The notes: generated by a model from the letters alone, not told the origin. 64,000 nt of DNA from Candidatus Hamiltonella defensa 5AT (Acyrthosiphon pisum) (GCF_000021705.1 NC_012751.1:496001-560000), one strand, 5' to 3'; shown: positions 1 through 10,916, counted from the first letter of the stretch. Translations and numbers: made by a program.

Positions 1-216
1 TCGAAGCATGAAACCCTCTTGCCGGAGCATCTTGCCGATTGGCTGGCTTCCCAATTTGACGCTTTACATCATGAATGGACTGTCTCACAAGCAATCCAAT
101 TGTTAACAGATTTTGAACGTTTTTGTGTTGAATCGATTAAAGATCCCTCTGAAAAACTTTTACAATTGATAGATATGCAGCCTGCATTGGCTATGTTAAC
201 CCATGGAAAAAACTGA
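1..216 (+). CDS. mutL: DNA mismatch repair protein MutL, 3' end only
   Basis: This is the last 71 codons of a gene that starts before the window; the frame is open from base 1. The protein matches the C-terminal dimerisation domain of enterobacterial MutL, including the [10 protein letters not shown] helix and the [14 protein letters not shown] tail (E. coli: WTLSQAITLL and LLQSVDLHPAIKAL). MutL links MutS mismatch recognition to MutH nicking and UvrD unwinding. The stop overlaps the start of miaA by 14 bases, the usual enterobacterial mutL-miaA arrangement, so the two are probably translationally coupled. Nothing can be said about the ATPase domain, which lies outside the window. Confidence 0.9.
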   Translation, partial: SKHETLLPEHLADWLASQFDALHHEWTVSQAIQLLTDFERFCVESIKDPSEKLLQLIDMQPALAMLTHGKN

Positions 217-1144
217 ACCAATCACCTTACCCCCTGCTATTTTTATTATGGGGCCAACGACCGCAGGCAAAACCGCTCTGGCGATGGATTTATCTCAATA
301 CCTTCCTGTCGAACTAATCAGTGTTGATTCAGCGTTAATTTACCGTGGTATGGATATCGGTACGGCGAAGCCAACTGACGAAGAGCTCAGAAAAACACCA
401 CATCATTTAATTGACATACGTGATCCTTCTGAAAGTTATTCAGCGGCTTGTTTTCAGAAAGATGCACTTAAACTCATGTCTGAAATCACCCTGGCAGGGC
501 GAATCCCATTGCTGGTGGGGGGCACAATGCTCTATTTCAAGGCGCTTTTACAGGGGTTATCCCCTTTACCGTCTTCTGATCCCAACATTCGTCAAGACAT
601 TCAAAATCAAGCATTAAAATATGGAAATACTTTTTTATATGAACAATTATCTGTGATCGATCCTGTTGCGGCTGAACGTATTCATTTCAATGACATACAA
701 AGAGTGATCAGAGCACTGGAAGTTTTTTTCATTTCAGGTAAAACGTTAACGGAGCTCACTAAGATTTCAGGTAGTCGCTTGCCTTACAAAGTCTATCCTT
801 TTGGTCTGATCCCAAGTTCTAGAGCACAGTTACACCACCGCATCGAGCGGCGTTTTCAGAAAATGATTTCAGCAGGTTTTCTTGAAGAAGTCTCAAGCTT
901 ATTTATTCGGGACGATCTATCTGCTGATTTACCTTCGATTCGTGCTGTAGGTTATCGACAAATGTGGTCTTATCTTTCGGGGGAAATCGATTATAACGAG
1001 ATGATTTATCGTGGTGTTTGTGCAACACGTCAATTAGCAAAACGGCAAATGACTTGGTTACGTCAATGGAAAAATTTATACTGGCTAGACAGCGATCAGC
1101 CTGAAGCATTTTTAAAAAAATTTAAAACGCTGTTAAAGAGATAA
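203..1144 (+). CDS. miaA: tRNA dimethylallyltransferase MiaA
   Basis: MiaA transfers a dimethylallyl group to N6 of A37 in tRNAs that read UNN codons, the first step toward ms2i6A. The 313-residue length is normal. A P-loop GPTTAGKT lies near residues 17-24, followed by the [16 protein letters not shown] substrate region (E. coli [20 protein letters not shown]), the [16 protein letters not shown] motif and the [17 protein letters not shown] motif. The ATG lies within the end of mutL. The gene leads into hfq after about 150 bases, as in E. coli, where promoters inside mutL and miaA also serve hfq. No damage is seen. Confidence 0.97.
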   Translation: MEKTEPITLPPAIFIMGPTTAGKTALAMDLSQYLPVELISVDSALIYRGMDIGTAKPTDEELRKTPHHLIDIRDPSESYSAACFQKDALKLMSEITLAGRIPLLVGGTMLYFKALLQGLSPLPSSDPNIRQDIQNQALKYGNTFLYEQLSVIDPVAAERIHFNDIQRVIRALEVFFISGKTLTELTKISGSRLPYKVYPFGLIPSSRAQLHHRIERRFQKMISAGFLEEVSSLFIRDDLSADLPSIRAVGYRQMWSYLSGEIDYNEMIYRGVCATRQLAKRQMTWLRQWKNLYWLDSDQPEAFLKKFKTLLKR

Positions 1145-1296
1145 AAAGTAAAAGTGGTTGAAATTAATTTTCAGAAATTATCGAAAGGAATAATTTAAGC
1201 TATTAGTAGTGCATAGATTTCATGATTGTGTACAATTGACGCAGTTTTTCCCTCGTAATTTTTTTTAAAACAACAAACAAATTAAGGAATAAAAAA

Positions 1297-1578
1297 ATGG
1301 CTAAGGGGCAATCTTTGCAAGATCCTTTTTTAAATGCATTACGTAAAGAAAGGATCCCCGTTTCTATATATTTAATCAATGGCATTAAATTGCAAGGCCA
1401 GATTGAGTCGTTTGATCAATTTGTCATTTTATTAAAAAGTACCTCCCCTTCTTTAAAAAATACGATCTGTCAGGTCATTTATAAACATGCTGTTTCGACG
1501 GTTGTTCCTTCTCGTGCTGTATCTTCTTCACCTCATCACGCTCCCCCGCTTCAAAAACCCGAAGATGATGGCAGTTAA
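1297..1578 (+). CDS. hfq: RNA chaperone Hfq with a 7-residue internal insertion
   Basis: Hfq is the Sm-like hexameric chaperone that pairs small RNAs with mRNAs. The first 47 residues are nearly identical to E. coli Hfq, with proximal-face residues Q8 and D9, and the [11 protein letters not shown] strand of the distal face. The Sm2 motif [12 protein letters not shown], with the Lys-His pair, is also kept. After K47 the usual LLKNT continues as [12 protein letters not shown], so seven extra residues (STSPSLK) sit in the loop between beta-3 and beta-4. The C-terminal tail is short but ends in an acidic tip (PEDDGS). A spaced AAGGAA ribosome site precedes the ATG. The reading frame is intact, so the insertion is probably tolerated by the fold, but this is inference. 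Confidence 0.95.
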
Positions 1579-1695
1579 TGGTTTTTTATAATATAGGGTT
1601 TGCACAACAAATTTTTTAAAAAATCATCTTCCCTATTGCCCTTTTTTATTACCTTTTTTTATTTAAAGAGGTTAAGCCTTTGTTAATCGTGATGA

Positions 1696-1839
1696 ATTGA
1701 AGATCATGACCTAATGGGCCGTCTTCGATGTCGTTTGCATCCGCTGCAGGCGATTGAAAATAATGGTCATGAAAAGACGAAACACGGGTATCATGACAAG
1801 ACACGAATGCTGATGATTGAATGTCGTCGTCATTTGTAA
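1696..1839 (+). pseudogene. hflX: Decayed 3' remnant of hflX
   Basis: Between hfq and hflK, where other enterobacteria have hflX (ribosome-associated GTPase), one frame still encodes GRLRCRLHPLQAIE, matching the end of HflX (GRLRSRFYQLQAIE in E. coli). The same frame continues to TRMLMIECRRHL and a stop, matching VRMPIVDWRRLC. The GTPase domain is absent and nothing similar is seen upstream. It is a gene fossil, so sfx-type ribosome rescue by HflX must be absent or encoded elsewhere. Confidence 0.75.
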
Positions 1840-1969
1840 GTATAAACAGGGCCTGATCGACTCGTGGTATTATCTGACACTAGTGATAATATGTTGGATT
1901 AGGTTTTATAGCATCCAAACCAGGCTTCTTGAAATTGTTCAAAATGATTCTGAACCCGGCTCAAACACC

Positions 1970-2029
1970 AAAAAAAAGAACTGAAAAAATCGAATTTACA
2001 GAGTAAATTCACTGTCAGTTCATTTTTTT
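1970..2029. terminator. Nested inverted repeat upstream of hflK, terminator-like
   Basis: An outer inverted repeat (A-run plus GAACTGA at 1970-1984; TCAGTTC plus T-run at 2015-2029) encloses a second perfect repeat (GAATTTA at 1992-1998, TAAATTC at 2004-2010). The flanking A and T runs make it look like a bidirectional intrinsic terminator that would separate hfq transcription from hflK. The rest of the 545-base hfq-hflK gap holds the hflX remnant and no other recognisable gene. Confidence 0.5.
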
Positions 2030-2123
2030 GCGAGATATCAGAGAACAATAGAGAGATTTTGAATGCGTCTTGAAGCTCAATCTTGATTTTTAAAAATTTA
2101 CATTACAGCAACGGAGTTAAAGC

Positions 2124-3356
2124 ATGGCGTGGAATCAGCCCGGAAATAACGGACAGGACCGCGACCCGTGGGGGAGCGGCGGCGATAAAGGTAGCAATAA
2201 ACAAAATGGGCGAGGCAAAAGTTCAATCGATCTTAATGATCTGTTGCGTCAGTTGAGTCAAAAGTTAAATACAATAGCTAAAGGAAACAGCAATAACAAT
2301 AAGGAGTCAAAAAATTCAAAACTTAATCCGCGCTTTTTTATTATCGTGCTGCTTGCAGTCATTGTGGGTTGGTCTGCCAGTGGTTTTTATACTGTCAAAG
2401 AAGCAGAACGAGGCGTTGTCACCCGTTTAGGTAAACTTAATCATACTGTACAGCCAGGTTTAAACTGGAGCCCTACTTTTATCGATAAGGTTACTCCGGT
2501 TAATGTCGAATCTGTGCGTGAACTGGCGGCTTCTGGTGTAATGTTAACCTCTGATGAAAATGTCGTTCGGATAGAGATGAACGTTCAGTATCGTGTCACT
2601 GATCCTGCGGCTTATCTTTTTAGTGTTACCCATCCGGATGACAGCTTGCGTCAAGCAACGGACAGCGCAGTCAGAGGCGTTATCGGAAAATACACTATGG
2701 ATAAAATTTTGACTGAAGGTCGAACCATAGTACGGAGCGATACCCAGCGTGTACTGGAAGAAACCATTCGCCCCTACAAAATGGGAATTACCCTGTTAGA
2801 TGTTAACTTTCAGGCAGCTCGCCCACCGGAAGAAGTGAAAGCGGCTTTTGATGATGCTATCGCCGCCCGTGAAAATGAACAACAGTATATTCGTGAAGCT
2901 GAGGCGTATGCTAACGAAGTACAGCCCCGTGCTAACGGTAAGGCTCAGCGTCTTTTAGAAGATGCAAAAGCTTACAAAGATCGCACGGTTTTAGAAGCAC
3001 AAGGTGAAGTGGCGGGTTTTGCAAAATTGCTACCTGAATATAAATCTGCGCCTCAAATTACACGTGAACGTTTATACATTGATACGATGGAAAACGTGTT
3101 AAGTCATACCAAAAAAATTCTGGTTAATGATAAAGGGAATCATTTGATGGTATTGCCATTAGATCAAATATTAAAAGGGCAAATCACACCAGATAAAAAA
3201 AATATCAATCAAATCAGAAATTTGAATAATTTACATTCATCCTCTTCTAGCAAAAATAGTCTGAAAAAGAACAGTACCAATTCTGGTACAGAGAATGTGG
3301 CTGAGCAACGTATGGAAAACGCCAAGCGTTATAGCCCCGTTCGGGTAGGGAGATAA
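2124..3356 (+). CDS. hflK: Membrane protein HflK, subunit of the FtsH regulator complex
   Basis: HflK forms with HflC a large membrane-anchored, periplasm-exposed SPFH-family assembly around the FtsH protease and modulates its proteolysis. The 410-residue protein has the typical Gly/Asn-rich cytoplasmic N-terminus (MAWNQPGNNGQDRDPWG), one membrane segment near residues 70-90 (FFIIVLLAVIVGWSASGFY), then the SPFH/band-7 domain starting at EAERGVVTRLGK and a coiled-coil helix. The C-terminal tail is Ser/Asn-rich and slightly variable. A separator of five bases precedes hflC, so the two genes form one operon. In E. coli hflX precedes hflK; here only a fragment remains. Confidence 0.96.
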   Translation: MAWNQPGNNGQDRDPWGSGGDKGSNKQNGRGKSSIDLNDLLRQLSQKLNTIAKGNSNNNKESKNSKLNPRFFIIVLLAVIVGWSASGFYTVKEAERGVVTRLGKLNHTVQPGLNWSPTFIDKVTPVNVESVRELAASGVMLTSDENVVRIEMNVQYRVTDPAAYLFSVTHPDDSLRQATDSAVRGVIGKYTMDKILTEGRTIVRSDTQRVLEETIRPYKMGITLLDVNFQAARPPEEVKAAFDDAIAARENEQQYIREAEAYANEVQPRANGKAQRLLEDAKAYKDRTVLEAQGEVAGFAKLLPEYKSAPQITRERLYIDTMENVLSHTKKILVNDKGNHLMVLPLDQILKGQITPDKKNINQIRNLNNLHSSSSSKNSLKKNSTNSGTENVAEQRMENAKRYSPVRVGR

Positions 3357-3361
3357 TACCA

Positions 3362-4351
3362 ATGCGCAACTCTTTTTTATTTATGATTTTTGGGGCCTTG
3401 ATCCTGTTTTTTGCCTCAGTGTTTGTTGTTCAGGAAGGTCAGCGTGGGATAGTACTCCGCTTTGGTAAAGTGCTACGTGATGCTGATAAAAAGCCTTTGG
3501 TTTATGTACCAGGATTACATCTCAAAATCCCACTGATTGAAAAAGTAAAAACGCTCGATGCTCGTATTCAAACCATGGATAACCAAGCGGATCGGTTTGT
3601 CACTAAAGAGAAAAAAGATCTGATTGTGGATTCTTATTTAAAATGGCGTATCAGTGATTTTAGCCGTTACTACCTGGCGACGGGTGGCGGAGATGTTTCT
3701 CAAGCGGAAGTTTTATTAAAACGTAAATTTAGTGACCGGCTACGTTCTGAAATTGGTCGTTTAGATGTCAAGGATATTGTCACCGACTCGCGTGGTAAGC
3801 TGACCTCTGATGTACGTCATGCGTTAAATACAGGGACAACCGATGATGAAACAGCTAAAACCAGTGCAGATGATGCGATTGCTTCTGCAGCAGCACTGGT
3901 TGAGAAAGAAACCCAAGGGAAACAAAAGGTCACTGTAAACCCCAATAGTATGGCCGCATTAGGGATTGCTGTGGTGGATGTTCGTATTAAACAAATTAAC
4001 TTACCAACAGAAGTCTCTGACGCGATTTTTCAGCGCATGCGCGCAGAGCGTGAAGCGGTGGCACGACGTCATCGTTCACAAGGGCAAGAAGAAGCAGAAA
4101 AATTACGAGCCACAGCAGATTATGAGGTCACTCGTACTTTAGCTGAAGCTGAGCGTCAAGCACGCATTACTCGCGGTGAAGGTGATGCTACAGCTGCCAG
4201 GCTTTTTGCAGATGCGTTTAGTAAAGATCCTGATTTTTACTCTTTCATCCGAAGCTTAAGGGCTTATGAAAACAGCTTTAATAGTACGGATGTCATGATC
4301 CTTAACCCTGATAGTGACTTTTTCCGCTATATGAAAGCGCCAAAAAATTAA
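3362..4351 (+). CDS. hflC: Membrane protein HflC, subunit of the FtsH regulator complex
   Basis: This is the partner of HflK. The 329-residue protein has an N-terminal signal-anchor (FLFMIFGALILFFASVFVV) followed directly by the SPFH domain (QEGQRGIVLRFGKV) and a long charged helix (AEREAVARRHRSQGQEEAEK). The C-terminal part DPDFYSFIRSLRAYENSF is a conserved HflC signature. It is co-directional and tightly spaced with hflK, and an intrinsic terminator follows directly. No defects are seen. Confidence 0.96.
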   Translation: MRNSFLFMIFGALILFFASVFVVQEGQRGIVLRFGKVLRDADKKPLVYVPGLHLKIPLIEKVKTLDARIQTMDNQADRFVTKEKKDLIVDSYLKWRISDFSRYYLATGGGDVSQAEVLLKRKFSDRLRSEIGRLDVKDIVTDSRGKLTSDVRHALNTGTTDDETAKTSADDAIASAAALVEKETQGKQKVTVNPNSMAALGIAVVDVRIKQINLPTEVSDAIFQRMRAEREAVARRHRSQGQEEAEKLRATADYEVTRTLAEAERQARITRGEGDATAARLFADAFSKDPDFYSFIRSLRAYENSFNSTDVMILNPDSDFFRYMKAPKN

Positions 4352-4374
4352 AAAACAGTATGTCTGCTATTTTT

Positions 4375-4397
4375 AAGGCCCCCTTGGGGCCTTTTTT
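4375..4397 (+). terminator. Intrinsic terminator after hflC
   Basis: The sequence AAGGCCCC-CTTG-GGGCCTT followed by a T run makes a strong GC-rich stem with a short loop. It lies 24 bases after the hflC stop and just before the convergent end of rimI. Confidence 0.85.
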
Positions 4398-4401
4398 GAT
4401 C

Positions 4402-4848
4402 TTATAAAAGGAGTGGCAAGGCCATGATTAATGCATCTTCTCTTCCATTATTTTTGGGGTAATACTCTTTTTTGATTGAAACTTCATTAAAGCCGAATTT
4501 TTCATATAATCGAATAGCTTTCAGATTAGAAATTCGGACTTCAAGCCAAAGGTTCTTTACCTCAAATCCCCTTAAATAATCGATCAAATATTCCATTAAA
4601 AATGAACCACAGCCTTGGCGCTGATAAAAAGGATCGACAGCCAGATTAAATAAAGTGGCTTCATCCAAAACAATTTGGGTGATGGCAAAACCCAGCATCT
4701 CTTTTTGAATATGTAATTTAATATTGAAATAAAGTTTACCTTGGCTACTGGTAAAAATGTGTTCACTCCAAGGAAAAGTATGACTTCTTTTCTCAATTTG
4801 ATATGCCATCGGCAGATCTACCGCAGTTAAAATAGAAATCTGTTTCAT
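4402..4848 (-). CDS. rimI: Ribosomal protein S18 alanine N-acetyltransferase RimI
   Basis: RimI is a GNAT-fold enzyme that acetylates the N-terminal alanine of ribosomal protein S18. The start MKQISILTAVDLPMAYQIE is chosen by alignment with E. coli RimI; an in-frame ATG 19 codons upstream would add residues not found in the family. Visible motifs are RSHTFPWSEHIF near the N-terminus, the acetyl-CoA loop YQRQGCG, and NLKAIRLYEKFGF plus REDALIMALPL at the end. The start lies inside holD (56-base overlap), as in E. coli where holD and rimI also overlap. Confidence 0.93.
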   Translation of the reverse strand: MKQISILTAVDLPMAYQIEKRSHTFPWSEHIFTSSQGKLYFNIKLHIQKEMLGFAITQIVLDEATLFNLAVDPFYQRQGCGSFLMEYLIDYLRGFEVKNLWLEVRISNLKAIRLYEKFGFNEVSIKKEYYPKNNGREDALIMALPLLL

Positions 4849-5227
4849 GATCACAAATTTGCTTCCAAAGAGCGTGTTTGGCTTTCCCATTTTGATAAAA
4901 ATCATCCCATTTTGGGCTGTATAATTGAACCCCTATCAAAGATAGAGATTCTCTTACCCCTAATCGCCAGCTATGGCAACGAGTATTTTTAGGAAACATT
5001 TTTAACTGAAAAGGCATTAAAAAATACACTTGATTGGGTTCTAAACGTAACGCCTGCAATACATCTTTGATTAAATCATTATCATAAGCAGGAAGAGGAT
5101 CTCCTACAATGATAAAACGGATATTTTCCGTTAACTGAAGAAACATTTCACCTTGAAACACAGAGGGGTGTTTTAATACCCATTGTGTGATTCCAAGCTG
5201 TTGTAATAATCGATCTCGGTTTGACAT
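4793..5227 (-). CDS. holD: DNA polymerase III psi subunit HolD
   Basis: HolD bridges the clamp loader (via HolC and the tau/gamma complex) to single-strand binding protein. The start MSNRDRLLQQLGITQW matches E. coli HolD (QLQQLGITQW). The conserved core C-SWRLGVRESLSLIGVQLYSP and ALWKQICDHETDFY is present. The C-terminus is longer than in E. coli by about ten residues and runs into rimI. holD is a small and often fast-evolving gene, and this copy appears complete. It is transcribed with rimI, divergent from nuoN. Confidence 0.9.
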   Translation of the reverse strand: MSNRDRLLQQLGITQWVLKHPSVFQGEMFLQLTENIRFIIVGDPLPAYDNDLIKDVLQALRLEPNQVYFLMPFQLKMFPKNTRCHSWRLGVRESLSLIGVQLYSPKWDDFYQNGKAKHALWKQICDHETDFYFNCGRSADGISN

Positions 5228-5561
5228 CAGGCCCGATCCTTTCATTAAAGTCTTGATTATTTCATGATAACTCGTATTTTTAATTCAGACAGATCAGTAA
5301 ACCACATCAAGCAAATTATGCTGAATATTCATGTTTTTTTTGGGTCTGAGGATCAATAAATCAAGTATAAAAAACAGACGGATTGTGTGATACTACCTCT
5401 TATTTTAAAAGTTATCACAGGCCATCACCAACAGGTCATGTGATTCAATCAGCATTTAAAAATCGTCTTTTTTCTCTATTTTTAATCTAAATTTAATTGA
5501 TATATTTTTTTAATTATTTTTTCAAAAAAATAACTTCACACTGATAAGGTCACCTTTTGCC
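5228..5561. other. Divergent intergenic region between holD and nuoN
   Basis: This 334-base AT-rich gap must hold promoters for holD-rimI (leftward) and nuoN (rightward). I see no gene remnant, tRNA or clear hairpin. No trace of nuoM, the usual upstream neighbour of nuoN, is recognisable. Confidence 0.5.
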
Positions 5562-7055
5562 ATGATAACAAGTTCGCAATCTGCTCTTTCCGGTGAAATG
5601 TTAATGGCAATGTTGCCGATATTGATCGTCGCTGGTACGGTCGTTCTCCTCATGCTTTCGATTGCCTGGCGACGTCATCATTTTTTTAACGGCAGCCTCA
5701 CCGTCATTGGCCTCAATTGTGCTTTATTTTCACTTTATACAGTCTGGGGTTTATTTCATTTTTCCCAACATGATGCAATTAACGTCACACCTTTATTACG
5801 TATTAATGGTTATTCGATTTTTTACAGTGGCTTGGTGATATTGGCGAGCTTAGCAACCTGCACCTTTGCATATCCTTGGTTACAGGGCTATCCAGATAAC
5901 CGTGAAGAGTTTTATCTTTTGCTACTCATCTCTACCTTGGGCGCTTTAGTCTTGGTCAGTGCTCAACATTTAGCCGCAGTCTTTTTAGGCATTGAACTGA
6001 TTGCACTGCCGCTTTTTGGCCTATTGGGATACGCTTACCAGCAAAATCGTTCGCTGGAAGCCAGTATCAAATATTTTGTACTTTCGGCCGCCGCTTCTTC
6101 TTTTCTATTATTCGGCATGGCGATGTTGTATGCACAAACAGGCGGGTTATCTTTTACCTCTCTGGGCAATGTATTCAACGAACATGTCTTCTCTAAGCCG
6201 CTCATTTTGGCAGGGATGGGAATGATACTTGTAGGGTTTGGTTTCAAACTCTCTCTGGTGCCCTTTCAACTCTGGACCCCAGATGTCTATCAAGGTGCGC
6301 CTGCGCCTGTGACGACTTTTTTGGGAACCGTTGGTAAAATTGCCCTGTTAGCCGGGGTCATGCGCTTCTTTTTGTATGTGCCTACGTTTAACGTTCCGGG
6401 TTTGAACACGGCATTATCATTTATGGCGGTGGCTTCTATATTTTTTGGCAACCTCATGGCACTCACTCAAAATAACATCAAACGTTTACTAGGATATTCT
6501 TCTATCGCGCATTTTGGATACTTGATGATAGGGTTGATCGCCTTGCATCAGGATCCCATGGTATTAGAAAGAGTGGCTGTGTATATCGTGGCTTATCTAT
6601 TCAGCAGCTTAGGTGTACTCGGAGTGGTGAGTTTAATGTCTAGTCCTTATAAGGGGGCAGATGCGGAAGCCTTATTCTCTTATCGTGGTTTATTTTGGCA
6701 TCGGCCTATATTAGCAGCGGTTATGACTATCATGCTGTTATCGCTGGCAGGAATCCCCATGACGCTTGGGTTTATCGCTAAATTTTTTCTTTTACTCACA
6801 GCGGTCAATACGCATTTATGGGTATTGACGGCGACTGTGGTGATTGGAAGTGCAATAGCTTTGTATTACTACCTACGTATTACGGTCAGTTTATTTTTAA
6901 GTCCACCAGAAACATTGCAACGAGACACCCCTAAAGATTGGGCATTCACAGCCGGAGGGATTGTGGTATGGATATCGGCGCTATTGGTGTTGGTATTTGG
7001 CATTTATCCTCAACCTTTGATTTCTTTTATCAAAGGCTTCAACGCCTTATCTTAA
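5562..7055 (+). CDS. nuoN: NADH-quinone oxidoreductase subunit N (complex I)
   Basis: NuoN is one of the three antiporter-like proton-pumping membrane subunits of complex I. The 497-residue protein is almost wholly hydrophobic with about 14 predicted membrane helices. Family signatures include [12 protein letters not shown], the [22 protein letters not shown] segment with the conserved Lys in a pumping helix, and [12 protein letters not shown] first ATG gives an N-terminus about six residues longer than E. coli; an ATG at residue 13 is an alternative. In E. coli nuoN is the last gene of the nuo operon, but here it stands alone between holD and an orphan ORF, so the operon has been split. Confidence 0.95.
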   Translation: MITSSQSALSGEMLMAMLPILIVAGTVVLLMLSIAWRRHHFFNGSLTVIGLNCALFSLYTVWGLFHFSQHDAINVTPLLRINGYSIFYSGLVILASLATCTFAYPWLQGYPDNREEFYLLLLISTLGALVLVSAQHLAAVFLGIELIALPLFGLLGYAYQQNRSLEASIKYFVLSAAASSFLLFGMAMLYAQTGGLSFTSLGNVFNEHVFSKPLILAGMGMILVGFGFKLSLVPFQLWTPDVYQGAPAPVTTFLGTVGKIALLAGVMRFFLYVPTFNVPGLNTALSFMAVASIFFGNLMALTQNNIKRLLGYSSIAHFGYLMIGLIALHQDPMVLERVAVYIVAYLFSSLGVLGVVSLMSSPYKGADAEALFSYRGLFWHRPILAAVMTIMLLSLAGIPMTLGFIAKFFLLLTAVNTHLWVLTATVVIGSAIALYYYLRITVSLFLSPPETLQRDTPKDWAFTAGGIVVWISALLVLVFGIYPQPLISFIKGFNALS

Positions 7056-7160
7056 GGTTTTCTCAAACGAGTGTTTTTTAAAACAGATAAAATGACAGAT
7101 GACTTTTTCACCACAGTTTTATCTTAAAAGTTGACTGATTTACTGGCGAGTCGTTTACGG

Positions 7161-7394
7161 TTAATAATGCCATAATTCTTGAATGAGAGCCCTGATCCTA
7201 ACTTTAGAAGAGTTGGCGACAACAGAAATAAACCTTTTAGCACTTAATAATGAGACTTCTGTATTCCACTCATCAAATGAATGATCAGCATACTGCAAAC
7301 CGAAAATTTGCTTTATCCGAGACTCAGCCTCAGACATTTCATTAAAACTTTTTTCATTGATTAAACATTGAGCAATGACGGACACTTTTTTCAT
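7161..7394 (-). CDS. Hypothetical protein, 77 residues
   Basis: A small ORF with an ATG preceded by TAAGGAT at suitable distance. The protein begins MKKVSVIAQCLINEKSF and is mixed charged/hydrophobic with no membrane segment, no signal peptide and no motif that I recognise. Residues 15-35 look helical (EMSEAESRIKQIFGL). It lies convergent to nuoN and divergent from priA, in a spot where a genome rearrangement must have occurred. It may be a real small gene or the remnant of a larger one; the ribosome site favours a gene. The 293 bases between it and priA show no further gene that I trust. Confidence 0.45.
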   Translation of the reverse strand: MKKVSVIAQCLINEKSFNEMSEAESRIKQIFGLQYADHSFDEWNTEVSLLSAKRFISVVANSSKVRIRALIQELWHY

Positions 7395-7669
7395 TTTTTA
7401 TCCTTATTGGAAGTGGGCTGATGAAATGTTTTGATGAGTTAAAAACAGAACCAAAAATGGGGGAAAAGATAACATCTTGAATTATAAAAAAATGCTCAAA
7501 AATTTTCCTTATCTGGCGTATTGTGGATAACTTATTAAATTTATAAAAGCGCATGGTAGCATAAAAATCGATATCATGCTGAGCATAGAGCACTTCTCAA
7601 ATGTGCCTTTTCTCTAAATTGAAAAGCTCAGACTCATCACGCACATATTCACTTCAAGCAATATCTTAA

Positions 7670-9892
<2,223 letters not shown>

Positions 9893-10071
9893 ATCATCAA
9901 AACAAAAATATTTTTTATTCGAATCATAAATACATAAAACTATTCTATAGTTTGAGTGGTGCATCTCTATATTCATTTTTATGATTTAAAATATATATTT
10001 ATATTGCATCATTTAGCGTAGCAAAAACCACTTTTGATCAGCTTTTAAAATCGTTGAAAAAGGAGAAAAGC

Positions 10072-10524
10072 ATGAGTTTCATTAAAGAATTTCGTGAGTT
10101 TGCGATGCGTGGCAATGTGGCTGATTTGGCTATTGGAGTTATTATTGGTTCAGCATTTGGCAAAGTGGTTTCTTCACTTGTGGCTGATATTATCATGCCT
10201 CCAATAGGGTTATTAATAGGAGGAGTTGATTTGAAACAGTTTAGTTTTGTTCTAAGGGAAGCTCGTAATGATGTTCCTGCTGTCATCATGAATTATGGTT
10301 CTTTTTTACAAAGTTTGGTTGATTGTATTATTGTCACGCTCGCTATTTTTTCTGTAATCAAATTTATGAATAAGCTCCGTCGTGAGTTAGAAGGAATATT
10401 AGAATCTCGAGCGGAGATCAATAAAGAAAAAACAGAAGTTGGTACGCAGGTAGAACCGCCCGCACCTCAAGAAATATTATTAATGGAAATTCGTGATTTG
10501 TTAAAAAAGTCAACTAAAAAATAA
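10072..10524 (+). CDS. mscL: Large-conductance mechanosensitive channel MscL
   Basis: MscL opens as an emergency valve under strong membrane tension. The ATG at 10072 has a good AAGGAG site and gives [20 protein letters not shown], the canonical N-terminus; the upstream in-frame ATG would swallow that ribosome site. The first transmembrane helix follows ([18 protein letters not shown]), with the gate glycine and valine residues, then a periplasmic loop, the second helix ([17 protein letters not shown]) and a C-terminal helix ending [13 protein letters not shown]. The length of 150 residues is slightly longer than E. coli (136). mscS is also in this window, so both osmotic safety valves are kept. 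Confidence 0.96.
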   Translation: MSFIKEFREFAMRGNVADLAIGVIIGSAFGKVVSSLVADIIMPPIGLLIGGVDLKQFSFVLREARNDVPAVIMNYGSFLQSLVDCIIVTLAIFSVIKFMNKLRRELEGILESRAEINKEKTEVGTQVEPPAPQEILLMEIRDLLKKSTKK

Positions 10525-10582
10525 TATGAATTCGTTATATTTAAAACTGTCTTTCATTCCCCCTCATGTCTCAACATATCCA

Positions 10583-10603
10583 TTCTATATTCTATATTCT
10601 ATA
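10583..10603. repeat. Three tandem copies of a 7-bp unit
   Basis: TTCTATA is repeated three times without gaps between mscL and metK. It is a short simple-sequence tract in AT-rich intergenic DNA, with no visible role. Confidence 0.7.
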
Positions 10604-10636
10604 TAATATGAATGTCTGGCCTTACCTACACTTCAT

Positions 10637-10675
10637 AAAAAAACCCCCATTTGCAAGCGTGACTTGAAAAGGGGG
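10637..10675 (-). terminator. Intrinsic terminator facing leftward between mscL and metK
   Basis: Read on the minus strand, CCCCC and GGGGG arms enclose an inner CAAG/CTTG stem, and a run of seven T follows. This is a textbook rho-independent terminator, yet no leftward gene is annotated upstream of it (10676-11010). On the plus strand there is no T run. A second imperfect hairpin (GGTGCCA at 10674-10680 with TGGCTGACACC at 10686-10696) lies just upstream in the leftward sense. The element might end a small unannotated leftward transcript. Confidence 0.6.
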
Positions 10676-10892
10676 TGCCAATATATGGCTGACACCAGGG
10701 AAGCCTCGATCATAACAAAAAATAAAAGTAAAATATACTTATTTTTAATATTTTTTTAAATTTATTTAATTAATCTATATACAACTCAGAATGGACAGTA
10801 GTCCGTAGTGAGCCTTGAAACAGGTTCATTCAAAATCCGCTTATGATAAAAATAAAAAAGAATAGCCATTCGCATAAGATACGATCTAAAAT

Positions 10893-10916
10893 AGCCGTCT
10901 AGATGTTGATCCATCC
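10893..10916 (+). promoter_or_regulatory. Possible MetJ operator upstream of metK
   Basis: AGCCGTCT directly followed by AGATGTTG resembles adjacent MetJ boxes (consensus AGACGTCT; 7/8 and 5/8 matches), about 100 bases before the metK ATG. metK belongs to the MetJ regulon in E. coli. Whether this organism keeps MetJ cannot be seen from the window. The rest of the 486-base mscL-metK gap holds the short tandem repeat, the leftward terminator and AT-rich sequence without a gene. Confidence 0.4.

Noticed and set aside
7354..7593. Minus-strand ORF of 79 codons overlapping the small hypothetical gene
   Set aside because: It overlaps the better-supported ORF at 7161-7394, has no family resemblance and its composition looks like random AT-rich sequence.
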